This document shows, in pieces, positions 28,001 through 43,000 of a stretch of 64,000 bases of DNA; within the stretch, counting starts at the first letter, position 1; each line of letters starts with the position of its first letter. Source of the DNA: Tanytarsus gracilentus (taxonomy: Eukaryota; Arthropoda; Insecta; Diptera; Chironomidae). The stretch lies in NCBI GenBank assembly GCA_038502055.1, contig JAXRKN010000045.1:10219501-10283500 (forward strand), read 5' to 3'. The notes beneath the pieces were generated by a model, which saw only the letters and a program-made list of their open reading frames with translations, had not been told where the DNA came from and did not search any database. The position numbers and the translations under genes are program-made.

Positions 28001-31000
28001 AAAAGAATTATTAAAGATTTAGAGATGGAGATTAAATTTTTATGTGATGACAGCGACGACAGTGAATATTGGAATAAAATTATGAGATTATGAAGATGGT
28101 TTTATATGTGGGTTCGTTGATGAGTGACGAAAAAATAATTTAATTTATTAATTTTTTTAAATTTAAAAAACGTTTCACTTTCCATAATTTTCTCACTCAA
28201 AAACGTTCTATTTTTATTCGAAAATTTATTACTTTAACGGGCAAAATTTTTTTAAATTCCCTCGAAGGGTCTCAAACTACGCAACAACCCCCATCACGTC
28301 GCTTTCAATAAAAAAAAAGATTTCAATATGATCGCTCATATATCATCCAATGTACATTCCTTTTTATATTTGTTGATTTAATTTTGCTCCCATCCTGTGC
28401 TGCACTAAAAAAATCTCGGGCATAAAATTTATTGCTCTACAAAAAAAACCTTATCCATCCGTCGTTTGCTATTGCTCTCTGGCCGTTATCTTTTATGCAA
28501 ATGGAATAACTTAATTAAAATTGAATTTGTGTAACAGCGGGGAAGAAATATCGGCGCCCAATCGTTCATCCATCCTCTCCACAATTTTACATCTCACATA
28601 GATCAACGATCTCTCTTTTTTTGCACAGCATCCAGTCCGATGTGTTTTGCTTGCCTACTGTGCATGGGTATTTGTGTTGATCAATAGTAAACTAATAGAA
28701 ATTAAGATCATCGTTTAGATATACACTTCCACTTGCCTCTACTTCGGTCGTTAAAAACGTAGCTAGTTCCCTTTCCAGATCATTTCATTCATAAATATAT
28801 CGGAGAAAAACTACATCGTTACGCGCGCTACTAACGGTGTGGTTGGACGAAAGGAGGAGAAAGAGAAAGAGAGAGAGAGATGGGTCATGTCTCAAGTGAC
28901 CGGATGATGAAGAAGAAGTAAACAGGATGTGCTCAATATCGCGTTTGAGCTTCCAGTCATTCATTCATAAAAATCTTTACGACAACTCGATGCAAAAAAA
29001 GCTTCATTGATAGTTTGTTAAAGTGGGGTCGAATCGAGAGGTTTGGGAGGTATCGAAGTTTTTGAATATCTCTTCAATTTATTCAGCATCAAAAAATCTT
29101 TTATTACGTTACAAAATCACTAAACCTCATCTAAAGCTAGGCATTTTTTTCTGTAAATATTTTTTTAAAGCTAAAATTCTCATTTTTCAACATCTCAAAA
29201 GACCTTTCGCGAGAAGAGAAAGAAATAAATGGCAATTTGTGAGGAAATTTCACTAATGAAGTCTAAAAGCAAAAATTTTTGCTGTTGTAACAACCGATCA
29301 GAATGAAAACAGGTTTTTAACGCCGAGCCACACAAACAAAACATATCTCGCGAATGTCAGAGCATAACACATTCGAGCAAGAAGAGGACCTGAAAGATAA
29401 AAAAATTCATTCATAAAAAAATTCGCCTTTCAATTTCCATTAAGAGAAGAAAGAGCCGAGAAGAATTCTAAAAATATCCAGCGAGTTGGACAAGCTTCGA
29501 ATTCTCTAATTGGTGAGGGATTAAGCGAATTTTTGTTTAGCCAATTTGCAATTCAAATCACAGATTTCTTTCTAGTTCAATAAATTATGTGATGTTTCGA
29601 ATGATGAAAGAATATTTTTTTCGTATCGTCACGTAGCTAGAGAGATTTTCAAATTTCACAAACATGACATCGGAGTGACCACCGAGCGTACTGAAACTTG
29701 ATACATTTTATATTATGGAAATGCAAATTAAATTGTTCACACGATCTTAAAGGCGAAGAGATGATAAGTTGTCAATTTCAAGTTTCACAACATCATCCGC
29801 ACAAGCAGTTTACAGCAAAGTGTGTATGATAAACTTCCGTTTGCCATTTCAATTCCACCTCATCTGCGAATGTACACGCATTTAATTGCTAATCATTTAA
29901 TCTATTTATCTCTGGCGATAATTTTTATAAACTTCTTTTTGCTGATACTTTCTTGCAAGACTTTTTTACAGCAAAAGAGAGAGAACTCGGTTTCAAAAAA
30001 ATTATCGTATATTTTGAGATTGAATAAAATTAATTTTAAGTTAAGAAAAAAATTATCAATTTTAGGATTCGAACTTTTAATTTTGCCACAAAAAAATTGA
30101 ATGTTAGGATTTGAACCTTCTAAAACTTTTACTTCAATAAGTTTTTAAAATTTTAATTCCACATTTCTTCTATCTAGTTCATCTGTTTCTTGCAAACAAA
30201 AACTAGTCAATCCACCTTTAGGAAATCATAAAAAATTATAAAAATGTCGGGAAATGCAAAAAACTCATAATGAAAAGAAAAGAATATTAAAATTTCAAAA
30301 CCTTTTACTGATCATCTTATTCAAAAAGATTTTTAGTTTATGTCAGTCGGACGCGAACGGTACCTTTCGATTCTCACAGCAAAAAAAAGAGAGAGACTCT
30401 TAATTCGCTAATTAATTGATTTAATTAATGGAGATTTTCTGCGAAAAGATGTTGGATGGAAGTGAGAATTATGTGAGAGAGGAGGAAAGAAAGTCTTCCT
30501 ATATCTTGGCGCAACTTCCCGTCCACTGAATATCACGCGTGTTTACTTGCTCAATATATAAATTATATCTAGCATTTGCATTGAAGTTTAATTCCTCTGT
30601 CTCACTAATGGATATTGCGGAACGCCCTTTAGCCAACTTGCGATATTTTTCTTTCACTCTATAAATATTTATTTCTCATTTACACACCACAATTTTAACT
30701 CATTCATGAAAAAAAAGAGTTCATTCATGTACCTTCAGCACAAGTAAATCGATAATTTTTTCAAAGAAGACTTTGAGGCGGCAGAAGATCAAAGGAATGG
30801 CAACCAAAAAGCCATACCGTAATTTTCATTCATAACTTGTGTGTGTGTGTCTTCCTTTTTTTCTATATTTTTATGAATGAAAAACGAAGAGAAAAATTTC
30901 CGTGGAAAATTATCACATGCGAGAGAGCTCGTGTGCCTCTGTTTTCATACAATTTTTATGAAAAATTTATTTTTTCAAGGTTGAATTTTCCTAGAAAACG

Positions 31001-34000
31001 GAAAGAGTTTAGGGAGAAAATCTAGAACAGCTAGAGATTTTTCAGAATGAATTTACTTGCCGAACGAACATACGACTTCACCACATACGATGAAACGAAA
31101 GATAAATAAAAAGAATTATGAAGTCGAAACACTAAACAGAGTAAACGGAAATGACTAATTATGCGACAAGACGAGCATGTAAAATAAATTTATTTATTTG
31201 AATTTACTTTAATTTAAGAACAATTTCTTTTGAAGAGGAGAAAAATATTATTTTTCTGTGTGTGCGCGATTATAATCTATGAGTGCATCGTTGGAGTGTG
31301 CAGTATGTGGGTTAAGCTTAGAGGTTTGGCGGGTGAGAATCGGAATCTATCCTTGGTTTAAAATAATTTTTATAATTTGTGTTATTTAATACGAAATAAA
31401 TTTAGAAAGTTGATTGATATTAAAATAAAGTTTAAAAGTGCCATTTTTTTAAGAAATAATTTTTTGATGAGGAGTGCTAAAAATTGAGGGAAGATATTTC
31501 CTTTTTTTAAATGAAATCCCGTTTTCGGGATCCCGGGATCCCGGGTTTACAGGGTTTTCAGTCCCGGGATCCCGAAATTTGAAATCCCGGGATTTTCGAA
31601 ACCTCTAGTTAAGCTGAAAAGTTATGAAATTCTTAATGCGATTGAAGTTTTTATTAATTTAAATGTCAATTTTTTAAGTTAATGAAATAAAAATATGAAA
31701 ATAAGAAATTTAAAATGGCTAAAAAATTTAGGTTCGAATCCTTAATTATCTAGTGAATTCTGATTCAAACTGATATGATTTTATTTTTTTTTAATTCACA
31801 AATTAAAGATTAACAATTTAAATTATTCAAAAAATATCTAAAATGCACAGGAAATTGACTTAAAATTGCTTTCTCGAAAACCCGTGAAATTGGAGAAAAT
31901 TTCTCTCTCTCGACCCATGGGAATCACACATAAAAAAGTCTTAAATTTCACAATCGCATTTTGCTACCTTTTTCTCTCCTGCGAATGATTTAGGAGGCTA
32001 AAAAAGCGGCAATTTGTCTGAGAAGAAGAATCCAGCTCCAGACGATCTATAAATAAAAGCCCTAATGTGCATTGTCTTTGGTAATTCTAGTTGAGATCTA
32101 ACGATCTCTCACCCGACACGAAAAATAAAAAATTCTTTATGGTTTTTCTTGTCGTCGCGACTCAATTGCTTCAAATATTTGTTGAGCAATCATCGAACAA
32201 TTTTTTTTATGTTTCGTGAGAGATATTTGTAGAGAGTCAATAAATGAAATTGTTGTAATTTTTATTTTATCTCCGCCTTTTCTCTCGCGAGTGAATTTTT
32301 ATCTCCACCTTTTTTCCACCCACGCAATTTTTGTCATCACGAACATGTGCGTGGGAATTTCGAAGAGAGCAATGCAAAATGGCTACAAAAAGTGCATCGA
32401 AATCTTGGTCAGATGTGACAAATGAGTACCAAATGTGAATGTCTCGCGACACAAGAGTTTTTTTTAACGATTTCTGTTGTTTATTAAGAGAGACGACAGG
32501 AAATGACGATTTTTTTTCGAGGGTTGTTGAAGAGATTTCAAACCCTTAAAAATGCATTTTTGAAAAAATTAAAAAATAAATTTTAGAGGCACGTGATTAA
32601 AATTTAAATGAAATCTCAGTTGAGCGTGAAAATGAGAATTTTATGAAAATTACACCTGTTGTGAATTCATTTTGGTCTGTATGGTGACGACTTCATTCAT
32701 AATTTTTTTATATTCATATGCACGAATGAAATATATGGGACAGGATGTGGATAAAACTTCTTATTTTCTCTAATATCATATTCCAAACGCTCCTTTTCAA
32801 ACCACCACCACTTAGAGCGCTCTTTTTATGTGATGAAGCCTTGAAAGACGCGTCGACAAAAAATATTGAATGAGGTCCTCATGCACTTATTATATAACCC
32901 TCAAAATCACGACCATACAAGCACTTTTATGGATGCACAGAAAATTTTTATGAATGAATTTTTTATCTCGCTCATGCACACACAACTTGATTGCACTTCC
33001 TTTCTCGCTTCTTCTCGCTCCCTCACACACATTTCATTCATACATTTGGTTTCATTGAAGAAAATCTCTCGTATGCACTTTTCTACTACACAAATGCACA
33101 TCGCATCTCTCGGGTCTCAAGAGAGGAAGTGTAAAAAATGAAAACAGATACAAGCGTAAAGAAAACTGCAGATTCATTAATAAAATTGAACAGATGGAGA
33201 ATCATTTCATTTGCTTCTTCTTCCAAGCTGCCATGGCAAGTAAATAAATGATGAACTTAAACGAAATAGAAATGAGAAAGATTCTTTTCAGAGACCTTTC
33301 GAGATTGATAAGTTTTTGATGAGAAAAAATTAAAACGATCAATTATGGCGAGGTTCAAAAGTTTAAATTAGCTTTGGGTTATCAATCATGAGGATTTTTT
33401 TAAACCAAAAATTTAAATTTCTTAAATATTTCTCACACATTAAAAAAAATTTCCACCTCAAATTATTCGCAATTATTTATAGCAATTTAAAAGTGCTTCA
33501 GTTTATGACGATCGCGAGTGTAAGTGCACATGTACGCCTTTGTGGTAATTGGACAAACTAAAAATCTCAGCTGCATTCGATATTTTTCCATCTCTCTCTC
33601 TCGCTGTACACATGTGCCTTGCGGGAGCATATAAAGAAAACATCAAAAACACGTATTTTATTTTTTTTGCACAGCGCACAGCAAAAGCTATTTTTATTAA
33701 TGAAAATCTTTTTTTTCTCATAGAGTAGAAAATTAGCTCAATGAATATAAAGCGCGGAGATGATTATAAAAAAAAAGATGATGCGGTAACATTTAAAAAG
33801 CAGGGTCCATAAAAAATTGATCGAGAGAGATGAAAAATATTGAAAGGAAATCAGAAAGAAAAAAGATTATCGCAGATATATAAATTCAGGTTTGTGTGTG
33901 TGAATGCCAATTAATAAAAGATCATGAAAGTGTTACAAATCTTTGGCTTTTATCATCAAACACAATCTTCGGGTGGCTTGCCGTGTAACATGTTGCTGAT

Positions 34001-37000
34001 GATGGTGTGCGAGAGTGGAAGTTGAAAAAGGATATCGTAATTATCATGCATGTTACAAACTACCATGTTCTACATCGCTTTTAAATTGACACAGGAAATG
34101 TTGCGTCATATTTAAACTGTTGATGCTGCTCGAAAGATTTTACTTTGATGCTCTGTGACGTCATGCGAGGGAATTTTCTCTCTCTTTTATTGGCATGCTC
34201 ACAGGTCGTTTCCGTTCTCGCAAGAAAATGCAATTTTATGAGGTAGCTATTTTATCCTTAAATGCCTTGATAACGATCAAGTGAAACGAAATGTGGGAAT
34301 TTCTCCTATCTCTATGGAAAATAAAAAGTTTGTGTAATAATTTAGCAATTTCCTGTTTACATAAAAGGTTTTCATTCTTCTTCTTTTCTACCTCTTTTTT
34401 TGTCGCATGCCTGATAGAGTCTACTTGACTCTTGCTGCACTTTTTTTTTGCAAAATTGTTAAAGAGAATTTTTATGCTTGAAATTAATTTTTCATGGAGG
34501 TCGTTTGAGTTTTTTAAATCCTGAAAATCACAAAAATGAGTTTTTTATTTAAATTTTTCAAGCTCGATTTTTTTTTCAAAAAATCCTACTAACCCACATT
34601 AAATTTTACCCCCTACAAATTTCGTGTAACTCAACTCCGATTTCTTCATCTCTCTGTCGCACATGTACTTTTGGAATTTCTAAATAAAATTTGGAAAGGA
34701 TTATCGCAACCAAATGTGCAGCTTGTTTATGTTTATACAAGAGATTACAAGCATGTTGTATCCTCTGGTTGATCTCTTCACGTGTTTCTGACTTGCAATT
34801 TTTTCGTGCGGAATTTCCCCAAAAAAAAATTCCCACTTCCATGACTAAGGGGCATGAATTTATTTTTCATCAATTTGCTATAATCAATGTTGAGCAGGTA
34901 AAATTTCTACAATGAGGATCACCTCGACGAATGAGTGCATTGTTGAGGAAAATATGATCCTTAGGCAATAACAATTGTTATTAGTTAATTGTTTCCCATT
35001 TTTTACGATATTTTTCAGTCCCATTTGCAAGTGCATCGGAGTGTCTAAGTAGAGGTCTCGAATATCCCTTTCAAATATCGATCCTATATCTCTCTCTATT
35101 TTGTGTGTGATGCCTAGACAATGGGATTTTCTACTATCGATACCTCTCCAATTCCCTTCATCTTCGTTCACAATCTAATCAAGTTCTTCTCACTCACCAT
35201 GCGAGATCATGAATGAAATTTTGTAGTAAGAGAAAAAATTCATTCATAAAAACATTTTTTTTTCTCGATGCTGTTGTTGTTTTTTTTGCTACGTTTGTAA
35301 AGATTTTTATGTGAATGGGAAGAAGAAAAGAAAAAGGTCAAAGAAGAGATTTTGAATCTCCTTTCCCAAAAAATTCTTCTTTTGCTTCACATCGTGTTCA
35401 CAGTTGGGAACTCTGATAATTTGTAAAATAAATTTATTTGTGTGCGTTTCTCCAAAGGAGCCTCATATAGTTGTGCGATAGACAGAGTGAAGAAGAAAAC
35501 ACAACCGGAAACGATTCCGTAAAAAAAGTGAATGAAAGAATCTCGGTGCATTCTCAATATGGTGCTAATGATTGAAGGAATTTTTCGTGTAAAAGTTGTG
35601 TGCATAGGAAATGAGAAATTAATCAGATCAATTAACCTAACAATGAAGTTTAAGAAGAAGAATTTGCAAAAAAAAATTATATTTATCGAATAAAATAAGC
35701 GAGAGAGTTGCGAGAGCGAAAAAACAATTTTTATTCCTCTTCTTTTATTTATTTGTATGTAATCATTTCCGTTCACTCACACCACGCAGTCACTCCACGT
35801 ATCCTCACTCTGCCGGACACACATTTTCTCTCACTCCGCTCTCTCTCCACACCGTGTACATACAAATTCATGAATGAGTTTAAAAGTTAAAAATTAAAAA
35901 CTATCGTTTACAAACACAGTCGGACGGAGAGCACAGATACAAACGGATATCTCTCTCTCTCGCATGTATTTTTATATATGATTTTGAGCAAGAAAAACAG
36001 AATAACAAAAAATTGTTGTGTTTTGTTTCCCCATTCAACATACTCAATTCATTCAACATTTGCTCGTTCTATTCCGAAGAGCTGTGTGCACAATTTTTTT
36101 TTGTGGAGAACATTTATTTTACGTATCGTGAATAATTTCTTATAAAATCGGATAATGATTAAGAAGTGATTCGGTTGATTAATGACAATTAAAAAATTTT
36201 ATTTAAATTTTGTGAAAAAAAGATTTAGGTAAAAAATAATCGAGTGCAAATAGTTTTTTTTGTGAAAAGCTAAAAATCTTTTAAAAAAGTGATCACACAC
36301 GTCAATTTGCTGTCCACGAAGAATCGCCGTCGCTATTTCTTAAATTCCGCAAATTTTTACTCTCATTAAGATTGAAATAGTTTGCTCAAGTAATTAAAAG
36401 AATTTTTATCTGACACTCTTAACGAGAATCTCGTAGTAACCGAAAAGTACCTCATTCAAGTGTGGGAAAATTTTTCTCTCTCTCTCGTCTCAAGAAGAAC
36501 GCGGTCGGTGTTTAAAGAATTTCTTCATTCTCAAAAGAATTTTTTAAAAATCTAGTGAAAGAAGAAGAAAAAGTAGTTACATAACTATTTTTCCACATAA
36601 CAATTTAATGAAGTTCTCCTTTGATGTGACATGAAGTGTCCATCAAATTACTTGCTGGTGGTTTATTGTTTTTATGGCCCTAACAACTTCGTCATGATGA
36701 AATCAAATCAATTGAACAGTTCAGAACATTTAACCCCAATAGACGCATCAAACTACATTTTTGTGATATGAGGAAGATAATTCAATCATGTGGCAACAAT
36801 TTAATTTAATTCACGCATTCTCGCTCGACATTTTTCTTCGTATCAAAATCAAATTTATATTGAATGGAATTGCTTGAGACGCGACGCTCTCTCATATCAT
36901 CATGTTGAGGTTAAACTTATTGACATCGTTTGTAATTAATTTGCTTTCACCCTCCTCCAACTGCCGATGATAATGAGCCATTCATCATTTGGTGTGATTT

Positions 37001-40000
37001 GCAGTCAAAGTTGAGGGAAATTCTTGTTTATAAATAAACACGTAATTTAATATTTTTCTTGTTTAACTTAAACATTATTTTATTTTCGGAGATCACACGA
37101 AAAATTCTCATCGCTGTAAAAATTTGTAAGTTGAGACTGGATGAGAGTTCTTTTGTGGGGATGGTAAAATTTATTGCAGCGTGTTCATGTGATACACACA
37201 ATTAACTTTCATGTTTCTTCTTCTTTATTGTGTCTATTTTTGTGTATTAAAAAATTCCTCTCGTAAGGACGCTTACGAAAATGTACGCATGAGGGTTGCT
37301 TGTGTGTGGGAATGTCCGTGAGGTTAAAAATGTTAAAGAAGTTGATTAATTTTAACGATTAATAAATTTAACAAATTTTTCTTTACTTAAAATTTTAAAT
37401 CACCACGTGACTCATAGTTTACACTTTAAATGATAAAAATTCCTCATCTAAAATTAATTATAAAAAAATGCACGCAATTGATGACACAACATCGCTCTAG
37501 AACCTTATCGTATGTAAATGAAATTAAATTGACAATTTTTCAATTTTCATCGTGTCCGCGGGGCTTAAAGTGAAAATACAAATTCACACTTTTATATAAA
37601 TATATTTGTGTGGAATGAAGAGAGAGAGAAGAGATAAATATTTGTTGTAGTGAGATTGCACAAATAGGCAGCACTGAATATTATATTATGTGTATTTATG
37701 AAAAATAGCTTTGAGACGATCTCATAAGAATGAAATATATTGAGATTGAGAGCATAGACTGTTCAAATATTTGTAGTTTATGCGACATTAGTCGAGGGAG
37801 AGAGAGCGACAGTAGGCAGCTAAAGGCACTCACGAAGAGAGAGACTTATTAAGTGGACAATTGAATAAATTAAAATACATTTATGGTTTAATTTAAGAGA
37901 ATTTATTTAAATTAACCACAAGCCACAGCACTGCTTGTAATAATTTTTCAACCTACTCATGCTGCTCCTGCACTTTATGCATAAAAAAGAGATTTCGTGT
38001 CACCCTCAGATCTTAATACATGCCTCATCATCGTCGACTTATGTTTTATTTTTTCGTCATGGACAATTGTTCGTCGTGTGGTATTTAAATTGAATCTAAT
38101 TGTAGCATAAGTAGATTGATGGACACTTGAAGTAAACTTGCGTGTGCGTTAGCATGAATTAAATTTAATTAAAACGAATTAAGTACAGCATATGTGTGTG
38201 TGTGATAACTTATCATTCGACAACAGCATAAAAGCACCCCCGAGTGCGAATTGCAAATGCGCAGAATGCTTATCACAAAAAAATTATTCAAATGGCATAC
38301 ATTTTTTTAATTTAAATTATTATTTTTTCACAGTTATCAGTTAAAGACTAGAAAAGTATTTTTTAATATTTGTTGAGCGAGAAAAACTTTATCAGTATGT
38401 GAAATGAAATTAAATAAAATAAAAAGCATAAAATGTGATTGTAACTGAAAAAAAAAACAAATGTGGGAAAATTATTAAATAAAAAGAGTTTTATCTTCTT
38501 TATTTCGTGTGGCACAAAAAAGAGATTTATAAAGTGAAAATAAATGGACGAGTATAGTGTTTTTAAGCCACCCCAACAATACAAGATGACGAATGAGTGG
38601 ATTGATTATGCGGAAAATGTGCACATACGATCACCCTTCAAATATCCGTCAAACAATAACAGTCTACTGACCAATAATAACACTAGTTTCTTAACAAACG
38701 GCAATATGCATCATCAATCGCCGCAGCAGTACTATAGCAAAATGAAACCGTTTAATAGCAATTTAAATAACAACAACACACTGAATCAATATAATTTAAT
38801 GAATAAATTTTTAAAGCCACGAGGTAAGTGTCACATCGACATCACAAAGGGATTTAATTAATTAAATTAATACATGATTTGCATTGGCCTAAATTTATAA
38901 AATGTAAACAAAGAGATTTTTCTTGGATAAAATTGCGAAAACTTGTTATCGAGGGAAAAGGTTCGTTGAGGTCAGATTTATGACTTAGTCACTGAATGAG
39001 GGTACAATAGAAGTGGATGAGTGTAATTAATAGAGAATGATTTATAGATGGTACTTAAGTAGTTCAGCCCGCATTTCATGTTTATTAAAATTCAACGGCT
39101 TATTTAAATTTAAATAATTTTGTTATCAAAGGATAAAGTTTAAAAAATTTATTGCAATTATATCACTAAGATTCCTAGAATTCACCAATTTTCCTATTAA
39201 TGTCCAAATCTTAAGAGCGTAAAAAAATCGCCAAATTCAAAATGAATTTAAAAAAAGTAACAGAAACTCTTTCCCATTGTTTTACATCTCTTTGCTCTTT
39301 TTTTTGGGTGTGTGTCGTAAACAATTTTGACCCCTTTGAGCTGACTGACTGGCTGGGTTATTATAATATTCTCTCTCTTTTTTTTGTGCGCGTTGTTTTA
39401 TATACACGACAATAACAGCAACAACGTCGACGACCGAGTACATAAAGGTAGAACTGAAGTTCTCGAATGTAGAAAAAAATTAAATTTTAACTGATTTTTT
39501 CACGGTTGGAAAATTTTGTGAAATAAAAATTGTTGAAAAAAAATATGTAATTAGGTTGCTGTTGCTCGTCATATGAGTGTATGAGTGTGCACGAGGAGAG
39601 ACTTTAAAATATTATAAAACTTTATAGATTTATATCAGATCATTGTTTCTGATGAAACGTTATGTGATTGAGATCCATTTTTATTTCTCTCGTAATGTGT
39701 AATCTATAATTTATCCCTCAACACACTGATGATAATTTATTGTAATTTTATACTTCGACAAAACTAATTTGCTCTCAAAGTCAAATCTCATCACTTTTGC
39801 CTTCTTTATGTGGTCTGGGGTTTGTGCACCTTCTTCTTCGTCTTCGTGCATGCTCCCGCGAACTCAACCGAGTGATATACATAGTAATTCCTCTACTTTT
39901 TTCTTTTTCACTGATTTTGAAGGTGAAATCTTACAACAGAATGCGTTACACAACGGCAGCATGAAATTCGCATGCACTTGAAAAATTTGAAAAGGGAAAA

Positions 40001-43000
40001 CACCATCATGACGTTTCGAGGCTCATTAAAAATTCACCACTTACTTAATGAATCAATCAAAAATACTTTTTTGTGAAGTGAATCAATTAAGAGTTTAAGA
40101 GAGATGATCGGGGATGAAGAATTGATGGCATAATGAATCGTAACATGACCACCATGATATGCTTTGAATGATGGGCATCATACGATTAGCCTATTAAAGC
40201 ATGTACACTCTCTTTTGAATATGTACACACATCCATTTCTGCTGAGTGTATTTTAATGAAAACAACAACTCAAGACCTCATCACAGATTGAAGCACTCAT
40301 AATCCAATGATGGTCGCGCAGCTGTCCAGGGGTGGACACTCACATTATATTTTCAAAATTTAAATTGTAACGGTCAAAAATATTAAGGGATGGAAACTAA
40401 AAGAACAAGTTTCCACCCCTTGATCACATCAAACGCGAGAAGAGATGTTTTCAAGAAGCTGAATCAATTTATTTTAATTCTATTTGAGTATCAAAAATGT
40501 GTTTTGTATTTTTGGCCACTTCAGACTCAAAACTCGATTGAGAATTGATGAAGATAAAACTCATTAAGCTTATGAGCTGAACTGCTGAGATGAGTTTAAA
40601 ATTGAGTGAGTAAATGCGATGAGAATGAATTTTTTTTCGTATTTCGTAATTTGATCAGCAAAATGTGCGAAACTCCTTCTGACTTGCACATACCGAGATA
40701 AGCGAAAATTTTCAAAAATTGCGGTAAAAAATCCCAAAATGTGCTTCGCTATAAAAAAATTAATCTAGAAAAGCCACATTTTAATCAAAATTTCATCGCA
40801 AATGATTTATTTGACTTCGCGCACATCTTTCTTCGGCCATCATTATCGACACATGACTGCGAATAATGTTTTGATTTACTCGGGAGCGTTTTGAATGATA
40901 AATGAGTGATTATCAAAGTGCGCACAGCAGAATTAACTTTTTCTACGCTTCATCGTGAATCATAGAAATTTCATGCGTCATTCCAGAGGTCCAAAATCTC
41001 GCTGTGCATAATTTTCTCTTGTTAAGACTTTTCGTAATAAATTTCGTTAATGTTAAAGAGAATAAAAGTTATTCGATTCTTACAAAAATCTCCTCATCTC
41101 TTCGAGTCCAAGTAAGAGATAATTACTTTTGGTTAAAGTGATTGTTCTTGTTACTCTCTCCACTATTTGTTTCGTGCCGTAACCGCAATATCGCTTTTAA
41201 AATAATTATTATTATGAGGCCAATGAGATAGATTGTCGAGGTGAAGAAGCAGAAAAATAATTATGACGTTCTTGTGGAGAGTAAAAGAAAGAAATAAGTA
41301 AATGATGATAAACGATCGGGAGCTGCTGACGAGGTAGCTGGAAACAAATCTAACGAGCTACGCCCTCGATAGCATAAAAAATCTCCTCTGAGCTTCTAAA
41401 ACTGTCAGTTTATGAAATGCACTCACGAGTCACGACAAAATGCGATTTTGATATCCGTAAAAATAAACGACTCGACATTAATCATATAAATTTTTTGTTA
41501 TCTTCATAATTGCATTTTAATTAATTGCGAAAAACATAATTTTTCTTTTCTTTTACGCAACAGATCAACCGCAGATGCCACCATTGACGCCTGGAACAAA
41601 TAAGAAGCTTAGCGAGGCCCTCCATGCATCGTTCGCGTCCTGGGAAAAAGAAGTACAATCATATAAAATTACCAAAGGTATGTGGACGATGTAAAGTGCA
41701 ATTTAATTAATGTGCTCACGGTTTTTGACATATTTATAAATGGACACCTGCCTCCATGACAGACTCTTCTTTGTTCTTCTTGTTAATCTGCTTACAAATT
41801 TTTTCCTCCGTTCTTTTTAACCTTAAACCGCGTAAAGTTGAAAATTAATTATTCATCTCTTCACACTCGATTCAAATTCTGATTTCCACACTAGCTTAAA
41901 GATTTATTAATTATGCAGTTCCATTATAATGCACTTTTTTGCGAAATTTACTTGCGATTTCACTCGTGTGTGTGTTTACGTTAGTGAGGCGAAAGAAGAA
42001 CACTTTGTATAAAAAATTGTACAAGAATTTAAAATTTAAATTTAGTCGAAACATTTAATTTATTATTATTGCGGCTTGCAATGGCAACGAATTTTTTTTT
42101 TGTGTAAATTGTTGGAAACAAAAGAAGTCATTACCGGACCGCATCATCGGCACGGTGCAAATGAATGTTGAGGTTGAGGCTTTTAATTGTGGGGTTAGGA
42201 TGAGGTTTTGTAAATCAGTTAATAAGTTGTGAATTTTAACGGATTTTGTAAATTTAAAATTTAACCGTTTAAATTTAAATTTTAACGGAATTTTTAAATT
42301 TAAAATTTAACCGTTAAATTTAAAAAGGTATCAATTAATTTTAAACTCACACCAAAACTCTATTAATTGTTTTTTTTCACCTCAAACACCTCAATTTCTT
42401 AAAATTGTGCCCTAAAAACAAAGAAAAAAGATAAACGTTATTTTTTTATGCGATTCGTGGAATAAAAAGAAGTTTAATTTTCCCTCCGTAAATTACTATT
42501 ATGGAAATTATCGGTCATTTTAATTAAAAGCGAAGAATTTGCATTGAAACGACTCGAAGAGGAATTAAATATATGATGATGAACTCTATCAAGCTGAAAT
42601 CATTTCTTTTTTTTAATAATTACATTCAGTTTTGCATTTCTGCAGACGATCCCGCATGTGCTTAAATTTGATTTAAATTTTCAATGTCAAATTAAAGAAC
42701 AAAGAAGAGATTTTTAAGCGTCGCTGATGAGCAAACAAAAGATTTTTATTATTGAGAATTTGTCACTAATTTGAACTCATTTAGATCCTCGTCATTGGAC
42801 TCCGGAGCATGTTCTCATTTGGCTCAATTGGGCTAAACGTGAATTCTCACTCGAGATAAATAGCTTTGAGGCATTCTTTAAAATGCACGGACATGATATT
42901 GTTGGACTTGGACGAGAGGGCTTCCTTGCTGTTGCACCCATCTTCACCGGAGACATTCTCTGGGAACATTTAGAAATTCTATTAAAAGGTGAGTAATTTG

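Larger units (their letters stand above)
18982..38333. other. pnt intron 2, middle and right part (19 kb, mostly non-coding)
   Basis: This is long AT-rich intronic DNA. It holds a CCCGGGAT repeat in two copies (19895 and 31514, opposite orientation), a foldback element (21431-21953), a TC microsatellite (22004-22036), an 18-bp palindrome (23076-23093), an 11-bp stem hairpin (23744-23794), B-box-like words (22404, 23582, 24439, 30064, 30106, 31730), a TTAACGG inverted-repeat element (26116-26199), a GA run (28867-28880), a possible decayed coding fragment (34606-35171) and a candidate internal promoter with 5'UTR near 35.9 kb. No other intact gene is visible. Confidence 0.6.

Noticed and set aside
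35387..35776. 129-codon minus-strand frame
   Set aside because: Composition is Phe/Ile/Leu-heavy as expected from A/T-rich DNA, with no recognisable domain.
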